In this document: piece after piece, positions 33,434-44,725 of the stretch
Layout: each line of letters opens with the position of its first letter
Position numbering within the stretch: the first letter of the stretch is position 1
NCBI GenBank assembly: GCA_032716605.1
Contig: CM064519.1
Coordinates: 23,265,688 to 23,329,687, forward strand
Origin: Paralithodes platypus
Lineage: Eukaryota; Arthropoda; Malacostraca; Decapoda; Lithodidae
Direction of reading: 5' to 3'
Length of the DNA stretch: 64,000 nt
Notes under the pieces: model-generated
Databases searched by the model: none
What the model was told of the DNA's origin: nothing
Seen by the model: the letters and a program-made list of their open reading frames with translations, nothing else
Position numbers and translations under genes: made by a program

Positions 33434-33719
33434 TGATGGGACAAGTATTATGAATTATTTTCATAGGGCAAATAATAACAAACTATTTGTTTGTTCCATG
33501 TCCGAAGTTACAATTTTTTTTTTTTTTAAACACAATAGGTTAAATGATAGTGTTCTAGCTAGAGCGTTATACAAGTGTAACAAATTTCCTTTGGTGGATG
33601 TTGTCTCTGGTAATTTTACTATAAAATTATATCAGTCACAACATCATTCATACAAACAAATTTCTTCAGGGTGATAGAAGTTTGGCAGGGTAGCGAAAAA
33701 TGTACAAATTTTCGTCATA

Positions 33720-34049
33720 CAGTAGGGTCCCGCATAAACGTGTTCAGATAAAACGAGTCTTGATTAAAACGAGCGACCTAAAATATTAATATTTAATTTT
33801 CGATAAGAACGAATGTGATCACATGAAACGAGTCCGCCGCCAAAGTGGGGCAAATCCGAGGAGTTTTCATATAGAGCGCCGAAATATCGTACAAAACGTA
33901 CGAAATATCGTACGCTCCTGACGGAAATTTACGCTTACAGTGAACATTGACGATATTGGGCCACCAAAATGCCGTATTCACATAGAACGAAATCGCATAG
34001 AACGGCCTCGTTTATCGACCAATTTCTCGTTTAATGTGAGACCCTACTG
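33720..34049. mobile_element. TA-flanked pogo/mariner-like MITE (330 bp)
   Basis: CAGTAGGGTCCCGCATAAAC at the left is matched at the right by GTTTAATGTGAGACCCTACTG. TA flanks 33718-33719 and 34050-34051. The inside is rich in ATAAAACGAG and CGTACAAAACGTACGAAATA repeats. A second copy is at 43350-43731. Confidence 0.85.
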
Positions 34050-34255
34050 TATATATAATATTTTTTTCGTGTACTGTACATATACTCATGTCAGTTCCCT
34101 AGGGCTTTTACATGCTCTTCCTTTGCCATTTCTCTAAACGGACCCCACAAAAAAAACAATAAAAAGCGTTTCCATTATATAATGACAATGGCTAATTACT
34201 TATTATCGCCGATGTCCGAAGTTACGACCCAAGTCCGAAGCGACCCGGTTTTACG

Positions 34256-34450
34256 GTACTCTCTTTGTAAGCGTTTCACCTCCCATTCGTTCAACATATC
34301 CATACCAGCACAGCACCCTTCTGTCCACTCTGGCTGATAAGAGTTCCTGCTGTCCCGCTCTCCTACGTACCTCTTCATTCCTCAATATGTCTATGTGTCA
34401 CTCCACACATACTACTCAAGCAGCTCATCTCCATCACATCTTACTTTCTT
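34256..34450 (-). mobile_element. LINE family C 3' fragment
   Basis: On the minus strand it encodes the QPEWTEGCCAGMDM(V)LNEW region, aligning at DNA level with 60770-60950 (GCCAGAGTGGACAGAAGGGTGCTG is matched). It is short and decayed. Confidence 0.62.
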
Positions 34451-34463
34451 CTCTCTTGAGTTA

Positions 34464-36768
34464 GGGTAGAGGCACCAAAGGAGACACAAAAAGTGTGAAA
34501 GTTTTCAAGAAAAAAAATCAGTGTGTCAAGCTCATTCATTCTTTTAACTTGAAACTCACTTGATATATTACCAAATGGTTATTCTTTTAACCCTCCAGCC
34601 CCGGCTACGCATTACATAAATATTCCCCGAAATCCAGGGGTTTTGGCCGAAAAACGTCTACACCTAGGCTACTGTATCTTTGTTATTCTGACTGCTTCCG
34701 CATTCCCGCGCATCCCCAAGCGTAGATGTGTTTCGTACCTGTAGAATGGCATTAAGTAGAGCTCTCTAAGTCAACTGGTTCAGTTGTGATAATGATTTCA
34801 TTGGAGAAACTTTATGGCAAAAACAGCCACTTTACACTACTTTTCGATACTTAACAATAACATACAGGCACACACGAACAAGCGACGCACTCCTTCTTGT
34901 GGCCGGAGATGCGGGGCGTCGGTCCAGCCGGCTGTTGTTTACATGCGTCGGACCGACGCCTCGCACACCAAGCTTACAGGCTTTGAGCTCATGGGTCTTT
35001 AAGAGCCCTTCCGGGTAGCTCGGGTGTGTTTTTTATGGGCGTTCAAGAGCCCTTCTGTGTCTGGAGGGTTAATGGATGTGTCAATGTTTGATATATTTCA
35101 AGTATTTTCCGAGATAAGAGGTCCAATATCAAGTGCGTCTCCTTATGACCACCAAACCCTAAGTAGACGCACCCCAGTCCAGTGCAGACGAACGTCTGTT
35201 TTTTTGTATTAATATGCGAGTAATTTGATTATTTAGTAGATAATATTTATACCACTTATACTTCTAGCTTAAACTAAAGTAGTTGCATGCTGATAATGGG
35301 CCTACATTGTACATCCATAGAGAAAATAAATTGTGAAAGACTTTGCCCGAATCCTAAGCCATTTTTGGCAACATTTCCAAATAGCTATGAAAACTACATA
35401 AACGTGTAGTGAATACCAACCAACATCCGACTCTATATATATTTTCTATAAAATATCGCGCTGCAGTGAAGTTACAATGGTCGAGAATTGCACATTTGTT
35501 GGTAAAAAGCAACCCCGCCACCCTTCCCCTGCCTAGCTAGTTTGCGAAGGAGGAGGAAAATACGCAATAGCGCTTTTATCTCTCATATATACCAATATTA
35601 TATCACCACAAGCACATGAATGCATATAAGATGCATAGTAACAAAGAAATATGCGAAATAACCCACAAATTACCGATTCGCGAAGTGGGGGAGGAGAGAG
35701 AAATAAATGAGTGTCGATTTCCCTCTCTCCTTCGCCCCCCACTGGCACAACCCTCTACTAAAGGGTTGTGCCACTGGCCCCACCGCACGGCAGCACGAGT
35801 CACTCCAGTGAGGGAGTCAGAGGTACGTCCAAACAAGTAGACCTATGTCTCGTTGATGTTCAGTCACGGTCAATGAAAAAGTGCAATTTGGCCACATTTA
35901 GACCCCTGAGTGTGGGTGTGTGTGTGTTGTGAAGCTGGGTATCGAAAGCTCACACTTAGACCTACGTGACAAAAACAAATTGTACGATTATTTCTGTCAT
36001 TATTTAGTCTTTATTCGATAGTTCATACACTATTTATATCTATTTTCCATTTCTGTTAGTTTGTAGTTGTAGTTCATGCACTATTAATTCAATATTCTTG
36101 CAACTTAAATAAGATATAATATTATAAATAGGGCAGATAACTTTGATAAATAACACTAAACCAATGGAGACGCACCACCACCCCATCCAGACGCGTCTCT
36201 ATATGGCCCGCACGTGTGCGTCTCCATTGGGCCTCGAAGTCAAATGAAGGTAGCTCCACCACCATCAAAGGAAACTCGACCATGAATACAGGAGGAGGTG
36301 GGGCGAGATTGGGGTTTACCATGCATGCGGTTTATGCCCTTCTAAACCCAGTTTGAAAAAATGCGTCTCCATTGGTTTTGGACCATATCATGAACCAATG
36401 GGGATGCACCCACTTTCACGAGCACTCGTTCATGCAAGAGTCATGAAACCATGCAGGAGTATAGTTCAAGACATGCTCTTTCCATTTGAAACAAAAGAAA
36501 AACTATCCGAGTTAGAGAAGTAGGGAAAAAATGAGCTGTGAAAAAATCGCTTTATTAGGTTTGAGCTAAGAGATACCCCGAAAATCTCATTTTTATTTTT
36601 GTTTATTTTTTCTCAAGATAAATGTGTGTCCTATTAGGCTGGTAGTCTTTGAGAACATCACTAATAGCATAAAGTATTTTTTGATGTATTTTTTTTTCTT
36701 TTCAGGTGCTTTAGTTTTTTGCATGAAGTGCGAGACTGGACAATTCGTCTCCTTTGGTATCTCTACTC
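34464..36768. mobile_element. TIR element of 2.3 kb, TA-flanked, no transposase seen
   Basis: GGGTAGAGGCACCAAAGGAG at the left is matched by the inverse of the right end, GAGTAGAGATACCAAAGGAG; TA stands next to both ends (34462-34463, 36769-36770). The interior contains a later TTAA MITE (34591-35068) and no long ORF. The element would be a non-autonomous Tc1/mariner-type transposon, or a decayed one. Confidence 0.55.
34591..35068. mobile_element. TTAA MITE, group I (478 bp)
   Basis: TTAA at 34587-34590 and 35069-35072 bounds CCCTCCAGCCCCGGCTACGC at the left and the inverse CCCTCCAGACACAGAAGGGC at the right. It is close to 32955-33433 over the whole length. No ORF. Confidence 0.88.
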
Positions 36769-37070
36769 TATATTAAATTAGAAAATATATTGAGGATAGA
36801 TGTACAGTAATAGGATAATGTAGGTTTGTAAAAGGATCGAGGATAATGGATAACTTGGAGGTGTAAATATTTAACCCTGAGAAGATACGATGATGCATTT
36901 CTTTTCTGGTTTCTGGCTTTTATTAGACTATTTTATTCATATTTGGAATGGTATATGGAAATCAGAGGGTTAATTAAGATAGTCTCTACCCTTATGATTC
37001 CCACAGATCCTTCCTAGATTGTATAAAATTGTCTAATTATACATACATACAGTACATAAATTAAAAGACC
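35073..37070. repeat. Gene-free stretch with inverted CCAATGGAGACGCA motifs
   Basis: No gene seen. CCAATGGAGACGCA occurs at 36161-36174 and inverted at 36217-36230 and 36362-36375, with CCAATGGGGATGCA at 36395-36408. A hairpin GCACAACCCT..AGGGTTGTGC lies at about 35747-35773. 36769-37070 is AT-rich and ends in TACA repeats (37041-37057) that belong to the LINE-B tail. Confidence 0.5.
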
Positions 37071-37366
37071 GGTGCTCGACACGAAGTGCGGTTCCGGTCT
37101 CACGTCCTAATGGCGGCGTTCCAGGCAACCCTGTTAAGAGCTGGCTCACTTGTCAGGTTCTTTGATTTAAGATCGGACTGCAAGGTCCGATCCCACGTCT
37201 TTCTTGGTCTGCCCCTTGGTGCAACTACCTCCATATTCATGGACTTGTATATTTCACCTATCTTAGTTCATCCATCCTCTCCACATGTCCAAACCATCCA
37301 AGCCTGCTAGTACACATTTCATTACTGATACTCTTGATACCTAACCTTCTCCTTAGCGCTTCAATA
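37071..37366 (-). mobile_element. LINE family B 3' fragment
   Basis: The plus strand reads GGTTCCGGTCTCACGTCCTAATGGCGGCG. The minus strand encodes the VAPRGRPRKTWDRTLQSDLK and RVAWNAAIRT end of family B, also seen at 43140-43300 and 53380-53500. The TACA-type tail lies at 37041-37057. Confidence 0.75.
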
Positions 37367-37479
37367 AAATGAAGGACGGTAAAGCTCCAGGGTGCTCTGA
37401 CATTGTCGCTGAGATGATAAAAGCCTCAGAGGAGATTGGTGTCAGCTTAGTCACTGAGATGATAAATACCAGTATTTAA

Positions 37480-38103
37480 CCTCTGAAGTGCGCATGGGGG
37501 TAATTGGAAACGTCCCCTTGTGCTGACGTATTTGAGGTGTTTCCGTCACTAAAATATTCATTGTGCCATTAATAGCATTAATACTTATCCATATGCACCT
37601 ATTATGGGTTGATTATAAAGGTATTAACCTGAAACAACAATAAAACGAGTGAAAACAGCGTTTGGATGGTCAAAATCGGAGATATAGCCCGCGAGTTGTA
37701 TAATGTATGGGTGAGGCAAGCTGTTTTCCCGCCAATTTCCCCCAAGGCCACTGAGACACAGTCGATCGATACTCTCTCTCTTGCACTCGCTTGCCATCAG
37801 TGATGACAACACCCTGCTTGCAACTCACTAATGTTAGCACGAAAATATACCTCAGAATAAGGGAATAACAGGGAAAATAGGTGATAACTGAAGGAGAGGA
37901 GGAAAGTGGGGAAGGAGGGGAGGTAGAGGACTGAGATTTTGCATGGCCCAGGGGCCAAAAAAAAATAAAAAAATAAAAAAATAAAAATAAAAAATATATA
38001 TTTTTTTCGATGTCAAAAGTTGATTTTTTTTTCTCACTCACTCATAAGAGTCTCCCCGCAGCCCGCCGGGGGAACTCTTAAGAGTCTCCCCTCAGTTCCC
38101 GGG
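37480..38103. mobile_element. TTAA-flanked element, group IV (624 bp)
   Basis: TTAA at 37476-37479 and 38104-38107 interrupts LINE-B. The left end is CCTCTGAAGTGCGCATGGGG and the inverted right end is CCCGGGAACTGAGGGGAGAC, only weakly similar to each other. An A-rich run with an imperfect TTTTTTATTTTT block lies at 37960-38030. Classification rests mainly on TTAA and on restoration of the host LINE. Confidence 0.6.
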
Positions 38104-38281
38104 TTAAGAGGAGAAAATCCCAAGAATTAGCAATAAAGTGTAATAGTAAATATATACAAACGAAAAGGGGATGCGCAAGATCGAGGTAATTATAGGGGTC
38201 TGAAAATGAAGGTCTGTGAGAGAGCCTTTGAGGGTTTGATCAGGCAAAGCATCTCCATAGATGATATGCAGTTTGGTTTAA

Positions 38282-38762
38282 CCCTTCCTACCCGGGCTGC
38301 CTTAGGTAAGGACAGCACGAAAGAAGGGCTGCTACCCGGTATGCCTTATTTAAGGCATGAGCTTAATAGCCTAATTAAGCTTGGTCCGAACGCCATGCGT
38401 ACGACCTATGTCAACAAACCCAAGCGTTCGTCACCGCACCTCCGAAAACAAGAAGGAGAAGACTCCTCAATGTTATTGTTCTGACGTCATGACGAAATTA
38501 GTGTCTAAAAAGCCCCCATATTGGCAACATCTCTGCAATATTGGCTCCACTGAAATCGTCATCACAACTGAACCAGTTGACTTACAGAGCTCTACTAAAT
38601 GCCAAAATACAGATTGAAAACCGCACTACGATTATAGATGAGTGGGAAAGTTCTAGCAGTGAAAATAAACATAAATACGGTAGCCTAGGCCTAGACGTTT
38701 TTCGGCCATATCGCCCGGGTAGGGGCGACCGTCATTAGCTAAGACAGCCCGGGGAGGAAGGG
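38282..38762. mobile_element. TTAA MITE, group II (481 bp)
   Basis: CCCTTCCTACCCGGGCTGCC at the left matches the inverse of the right end, CCCTTCCTCCCCGGGCTGTC. TTAA is duplicated at 38278-38281 and 38763-38766. It splits LINE-B between GATATGCAGTTTGG and the MPGHGTIDAIF codons. Other copies: 45430-45911 and 53825-54305. Confidence 0.9.
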
Positions 38763-39345
38763 TTAATGCCAGGACATGGTACAATCGATGCTATCTTCAT
38801 AGTCGGGCAGATACAGGAAAGATACTTACTAAAAGGCAGGTATCTCTACTTTGTGTTTGTAGACCTAGAGAAGGCCTTTGACAGGGTGCCTAGAGATGTT
38901 GTGCAGTGGACTTATGTGGAAACTTGGTGTGGAAGAGTGGCTGGTGCGAGTGATAATGAAGATGTATGAGGAATCGCGAACTGCGGTGAGGGTGAAAGGT
39001 GTACTGAGTGAGGAGTTCACAGTCCGTGTTGTAGTTCATCAGGGTTCAGTGTTAAGCCCCCTTCTCTTTATTATGGTCCTGGAGGCACTGTCTAGAGATT
39101 TTAGATCCGGACTCCCATGGGAACTGTTTTATGCAGACGATTTAGTCCTAATCGCTGACAATATGCAAGATGCTGAGGCCAAATTCAAAAGATGGAGAGA
39201 GGGCATGGCAAGCAAAGGTTTAAGAGTCAATATTAACAAAACCAAGGTTATGTATTGTAGATTGAGACGAGGCAATGTGGAAAAAAGCGGTGCATACCCA
39301 TGTGCAGAGTGTGGAAAGGGTGTGGGCTCGCTCGATTCGGTGTAG
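38763..39345 (+). pseudogene. LINE-B reverse transcriptase palm
   Basis: Frames encode GRYLYFVFVDLEKAFDRVPR (first Asp), then after a frameshift MYEESRTAVRVKGVL, VHQGSVLSPLLFIMVLEAL and YADD in LFYADDLVLIA. The end is CAECGKGVGS, a Cys pair in the connector after the palm. Stops and shifts show decay. Confidence 0.75.
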
Positions 39346-39685
39346 CGTCTGTCTATGTTGGGTGCACCATGGGAGTAAGCGCTGTATTAGAATAAAAGGA
39401 CCCCTGCCGAAGAATAAGTCAGAAATCAGATATTTGAGTGCGTAGTGTGCAAGGGCGAGCTTGTGTTAAATGATGATCCTGTGGCTTTGAATTTTGGAAA
39501 TAAGTCATTGGAGCTGGTGGACAAGTTTTGTTTTCTAGGAGATACCATCTCTGCCGGTGCTGGGGCCGAAGCTGCCACTGTCGCTAGAATTAGATGTGGC
39601 TGGGGGAAGTTCAGAGAACTGCTGCCGATTCTGACCATGAAAAGAATGCCTCTCCCCCTAAAGGGAAAGGTGTATGTCACATGTC

Positions 39686-41318
39686 ACATGTTTGAGGTGC
39701 TGGGGAAATACTTTGGGGGGGTACTAACAGTGGAGTCGGAGGATGCAGTGCCTACTATTCCCATCAAACAGGCACCGGCACTAGAACTAATAGAGTTTTC
39801 CCATGCTAGAATAAGAAGGGCTATAGAAAAAATGAACAGAAGTAAGTCACCGGGACCGGATGGGATACACCCAAGAATCATAAAGGAAGGAGGGGAGATG
39901 TTAGTAGAGCCATTGAAAATGTTATTTGAGGTATCGTTTAATACAGGACAAATCCCGATGGACTGGAGAGAGGCGAACATAACAGCTATATTTAAGAAGG
40001 GAAAGAGAAATGACCCAGGGAATTATAGACCAGTCAGATGCAAATTCTAGAAGATGGTGATGTAATAGATGTGGTATATTGCGATTTTATGAAGGCCTTC
40101 GATAAGGTCCCACATAAAAGGTTAATAGAGAAAGTTAGAAGCTATAATATAGGGGAGAAATGTGTGAAATGGATAGAAGCCTTCCTGAAAGATCGGAGAC
40201 AGAGGGTACTGGTGAATGGAATAGGCTCGGGGTGGAGGGAAATTACAAGTGGGGTACCTCAGGGATCTGTGTTGGGACCACTGCTGTTCGTTATATTTAT
40301 CAACGACTTGCCTGAAGTTATAACTAATGGAAGTGAGGTATACCTGTATGCGGATGACACTAAACTGTATAGAAGAGTGAGGAGTAAGGAAGATATGGGT
40401 TTGCTTCAAGGAGATGTGGAGGGCATGAAGGGATGGTCTGAGCATTGGTTAATGCCTTTTCATCCAAAAAAATGCAAGTACATGCGGATTGGGACCAGCA
40501 AGATAGACAAGGTAGGATACAGTATGTATGAAGCGATGGAGGAAGTGAGTGCAGAAAAGGATATAGGAGTAGTGATAGACAATAAGTTAAATTTCTCAGA
40601 ACATTTAGTGGAAAAGATAAACAAAGCCAATAGAATTGTAGGGCTGATAAGGAGGACATTTGTGTCACTTGACGAAGAAATCTTCAGGAATCTATATACA
40701 GCACTGGTTAGGCCACACCTGGAATATGGAAACCAGGTGTGGGCTCCATATATGGTAAAGGATATAGAAGCAGTGGAGAAAGTGCAGAGCAGAGCTAGCA
40801 AGCTGGTACCAACGTTGAACGCGGGCTATGAGCAGAGGTTGAGGACACTGGGGCTTCCGACACTGGCATATAGGAGAAAGAGAGGGGATATGATAGAGAC
40901 TTTTAAGATAGTGTCAGGAAAGTACGATGAGGATGTGTGTGAAGGTATCTTCTTGATGCGGGAGGGAACAAGAACGAGAGGACACTCTAAGAAAATTTAC
41001 AAAGAAAGAAATAGGCTTGAGAAGGCAAAGAACTAATTTTGTGATAGAGTGGTAAATGAGTGGACCGCACTGCCCCAGTATGTAGTCGATTCCGAATCAA
41101 TAAGGGAGTTTGAAAGTAATCTTGATAAAGCATGGGGAAGACAAGATTTTGAAGTTTGATTATAAAACAAAAATACAGAATAGTAAAAATGTTGCGTCTG
41201 CTACCGCCGCCGCCAACACCGTGAACGACCGCAGCAGTGCAAGTACTGGTACTGAACTGGATACACAGGCATAGTTTGCCTTTTTCCAGAGGATCTACTG
41301 TAAGAAACTGTAAGAAAT
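39686..41318 (+). mobile_element. CR1/L2-type LINE copy with internal deletion
   Basis: The copy begins at EVLGKYFGGVLTVESEDAVP, runs to GNYRPV at about 40037, and then jumps to MQILEDGDVIDVVYCDFMKA. About 60 codons present in the 26316-27218 copy are missing. The RT then continues open to 41036 (332 codons, 40038-41036) with SGVPQGSVLGPLLF and YADD. It ends in CTGTAAGAAACTGTAAGAAA. ATGT at both edges may be a short target duplication. It sits in LINE-B between KGKVYVTC and VRSAMTYASE. Confidence 0.85.
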
Positions 41319-41481
41319 GTGTTAGAAGTGCAATGACGTATGCTTCAGAAACATGGGCCGTTAAAGTAGAGGATGTTAACAGAATGGAATGTAATGAGAT
41401 GAGAATGGTGAGATGGATGTGTGGGGCCAAACTGCATGATAGAATAACAAATGATAAGCTAAGAAGACGCTTAAGTATAAA

Positions 41482-41670
41482 CAGGGGTGTAAAAAGTACT
41501 TGATGATTGTACTTAAGTCCAAGTAAAAGTATGTACTGAAAAAGTTACTGAAGTAAAAGTAAAAGTTCCCAACTAGAAATGTACTTAAGTTAAAGTAAAA
41601 AAGAATCTACCGAATGAATTACTTAAGTACCAAAAGTAAAAAGTAATACCCCAATCTATTAATATATACC

Positions 41671-41720
<50 letters not shown>

Positions 41721-43052
41721 GTGTGTGTGTCAACATGAACGAAAACTAATACTGTAGTTAACTATTACAGGAACCTTGACTTTGTGTTCCCCCTCTTGTT
41801 ATCTGACAATCACACACTTATAATGTAAAACTTGCAAGATATACGGACGAGTCGATATAATCAGTGCTATTTATAACCAATGCTATTTATAACATTCTGA
41901 AGAAAAAATAGAACCAAGCCCAGAAAAAAAAACATAGTCATTATGCATATCTAATTGAAGAGATTCTGATTACAGTATATGACATCGAGAAAGTGCTTTG
42001 ATTCGGGATAATATCTTCTTAGAATATATTCAACTCGGTAAAAGCTGCAACTAAGTTTAGGTTCAATTAGTTCAAGACCATAACAGAATAGATATTAAAC
42101 AGGGTTAATTATGATTATGCTGGATTGAACAAGTGAGATTAGGTATAAGGTTTGGGAAATGAAAATATGGCAAGTTAGATTATATCAGGCTAGAATACAT
42201 TGTAGTTAGTAAATAACATAATAAATAATATTACAGTATGACACTATGCAGGTAGGTCTGTACGAGGGACTTTGTACAGGCATATATTTATACTCCGGGA
42301 TTTCCCTAAATTTTGTTTTACTCCTGATGGTTTGTTCATGTGTTCGTTATATAATCTCAATTCTCTATGTCTTCAGATCGTGAGGAGTGGTTATTTCAAA
42401 TCCATAGTTTGCAATAATTTTTTGTTTACGGAATAGCATTATTTATATTATCATGTACAGTATTTATATAATCTTCATTTTATCAACAACGGACAATACA
42501 TTTATTCTTTGAAGGATTATTCTAAATTGCTAATGCTAGTTTAACAATTCTGGTTAGCTTCGTTACATGAAATTCAAAAATGTATTCCCGTTCAAATAAA
42601 TATAGATGAGGGTCTAGTAAAATGATCATGCTGAGTCACGGGTGGAAAGTGTAAGGTGTTAAATCTTTGGGATCAGATGGTACAAAGGGAGAGTCACTAG
42701 GATGTGTGGGGGAGAGGGGAGGGCTCTCAGCGCCATATAAATATAGTGGTCACCTTTGAACTAGCTAAGGAATGTCACACCTACATTTAGGGGAATGTCC
42801 ATGGGAAATGCTACCTGGAATTTCAAATCTATTGGGAAGAATATTTAGGAAATTTGCTGAAGTTGTACTCTACAAAATTAAAAGAAGTAAATGAAATGTA
42901 GTGGAGTAAAAGTACGAGTAATTCTTCTAAATACTACTCAAGTTAGAGTAAAAGTAATGGACAATAAATCTACTTTTTAAAAAGTAGATACTGAAAAAAT
43001 ATACTTAAGTACTGTACTTGAGTAAATGTACTTCATTACCTTTACACCCCTG
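41482..43052. mobile_element. hAT-like non-autonomous element (1571 bp)
   Basis: CAGGGGTGTAAAAAGTACTT at the left is matched by the inverse of the right end, CAGGGGTGTAAAGGTAATGA. The neighbouring 8 bases are AGTATAAA at the left (41474-41481) and GGTATAAA at the right (43053-43060), an 8-bp duplication with one change as hAT elements make. Subterminal repeats ACTTAAGTA and AGTAAAAGT are dense at both ends. (TA)n and (GT)n runs lie at about 41672-41730. No transposase ORF is visible. Confidence 0.88.
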
Positions 43053-43349
43053 GGTATAAAGAGTATTAGCGAGGAGATGCGTACAAGTAGACTGGGATGG
43101 TATGGGCATGTGGAGAGAATGGATGAACAAAATTGGGTGAAAAGATGCAGGTCTGTGATTGTGGAGGGAGCTGCACCAAGGGGTGGACCAAGGAAGACCT
43201 GGGATCGGACTATACGTGCCAATCTCGAATCCATAAACTTGATAAGTGAAGCAGCCCTTAGCAGGGTTGCCTGGAACGCCGCCATTAGGACAATAGACTG
43301 AAACTGCACGTATGTGTGGAACACTCAATCTTTAGATTTTATGTATATA

Positions 43350-43731
43350 CAGTAGGGTCCCGCATAAAACGTGTTCGCATAAAACGAGTCTCGATTAAAA
43401 CGACCGACCTAAAATATTAATATTTAATTTTCGATCAGAACGAATGTGATCACATAAAACGAGTCCGCCGCCAAAGTGGGGCAAATACAAGGAGTTTTCA
43501 TATAGAGCGCCGAAATATCGTACAAAACGTACAAAATATCGTACGCTTTCATATAAAACGCTGAAATATCGTACAAAACGTACGAAATATCGTTCGCTTT
43601 GTACGAAAATTTTCGCTTACAGTGAACATTGACGATATTGCGCCACCAAAATGCTGTGTTCACATAAAACGAATTCACATAAAACGCCCTCGTTTATCGA
43701 CCATAAACTCGTTTTATGTGAGACCCTACTG
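43350..43731. mobile_element. TA-flanked pogo/mariner-like MITE (382 bp)
   Basis: CAGTAGGGTCCCGCATAAAA at the left is inverted at the right, ending ACCCTACTG; TA flanks 43348-43349 and 43732-43733. It is the longer relative of 33720-34049, with one extra block of the CGTACAAAACGTAC type. It sits just past the 3' end of LINE-B. Confidence 0.87.
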
Positions 43732-43865
43732 TACTGTATGTATGTATCCTATCTTGCAATTTGGAACCACAAATCCATCTCACCATTCTCATCTCATTGC
43801 ATTCCATTCAAGGCAACTGAAGTTGAGAAATTTGTATACATTCTGTACAGTAGTGTGAAAAGGTG

Positions 43866-44233
43866 ATCTTGTGTTCAATGACTGGCTCGAGAGTGTTAAC
43901 TTTGACAATGAGGCACTGGGGATGATGGACAAGTTTTGCTACTTGGGAAAACACAGCCTCCTCCATACCACAGACAAAGTCTGTGTCAACACAAAGGGGC
44001 CACCCAGACATAACTTCTGGTGGTTGAACAACAATGTCGAAGCTGCAGTCAGAGAGAAGAAGAGATATTTCAAAGTATGGAAGGAAGATGGCAGGAAGGA
44101 AGAATACCTGTCCAAGGAAGAATACCTGTCCGCCAAACGTAATGCTAGAAGAGAGGTCTACAGGGCAAAGAAAACCATACAGAATAGCGTAATAGAACAA
44201 GCTTGTAGCACTAATAATACCAACAGGGTTTAT
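43866..44233 (+). pseudogene. LINE-B copy 2, 5' part before the DIRS insertion
   Basis: The frame encodes MMDKFCYLGK, then after a switch RHNFWWLNNNVEAAVREKKR, the linker between endonuclease and RT in family B, and YLSAKRNARREVYRAKKT. KEEYLS is duplicated in tandem (KEEYLSKEEYLS). It stops at TNRVYKL and continues after the DIRS complex with AKYVRDCSQDV at about 51289. Confidence 0.7.
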
Positions 44234-44239
44234 AAATTA

Positions 44240-44725
44240 CGGGTTTGACAACCCGTAGGGAAGGAAGGAAAACCTTCTATTTAGGAGTGGTTCCGTAGTC
44301 AATGACGAAGAGCCTATACTATATATAGGCTGAGATTCCGGGACCCGTTCAGGATTCCCCGGAGTTCTTATCACAACCGTTGCGTATATAGCATAATAAA
44401 CAATCCTTGGTTAATACCCATTAAATCTTACCAAGGGCTCATCATTGAAAATTAATACAGTACCACTAGAAATAAGAATTTAAAGAAGAATCTATCATTT
44501 CGAACCTCCCGGTGCCTCTGCCCTCCAGCTATGCTGTCGTCATGCTTCCCTTGCACGTGATGCCAGATTTTCTAGCGTGTTTATCTGCCTCAAATGTTAT
44601 ATCAAGTTGGGCATGTGCATGGGAAGGGGAAGGTGGGAGGGAACCTTTGCGTCATTGACTACGGAACCACTCCTAAATAGAAGGTTTTCCTTCCTTTCCT
44701 ACGGGTTGTCAAACCCGTAATTTAG
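44240..44725. repeat. Inverted repeat at the left end of the DIRS complex
   Basis: ACGGGTTTGACAACCCGTAG at the left, followed by AAAACCTTCTATTTAGGAGT, is repeated inverted at 44640-44725. The arms are about 75 bases and enclose about 320 bases. Immediately after it, TAGTATTGGTTCCTTCGTCA matches the inverted right terminus at about 51255-51285. Confidence 0.8.

Larger units (their letters stand above)
37367..43345 (+). mobile_element. LINE family B copy 1, interrupted four times
   Basis: Pieces in order: KDGKAPGCSDIVAEMIKASE (37370-37475), the NIYK..NYRGLKM-type region (38104-38277), MPGHGTIDAIF to the RT palm (38763-39340), LVDKFCFLGDTISAG (39440-39680), MTYASETWAVKVEDVN (41320-41470), and SRLGWYGHVERMDEQNWVKR to RVAWNAAIRTID (43061-43301). 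The 3' end is GAACACTCAATCTTTAGATT. The inserts are 37480-38103, 38282-38762, 39686-41318 and 41482-43052. It is heavily decayed, so old relative to its inserts. Confidence 0.8.

Noticed and set aside
32951..35072. The two group I MITEs as one tandem duplication
   Set aside because: Each has its own TTAA and different flanks, and unrelated elements (33720-34049, 34256-34450) lie between them.
35616..35840. Small ORF of 74 codons as a host exon
   Set aside because: No recognisable domain, no good splice sites, and it lies inside the proposed TIR element.
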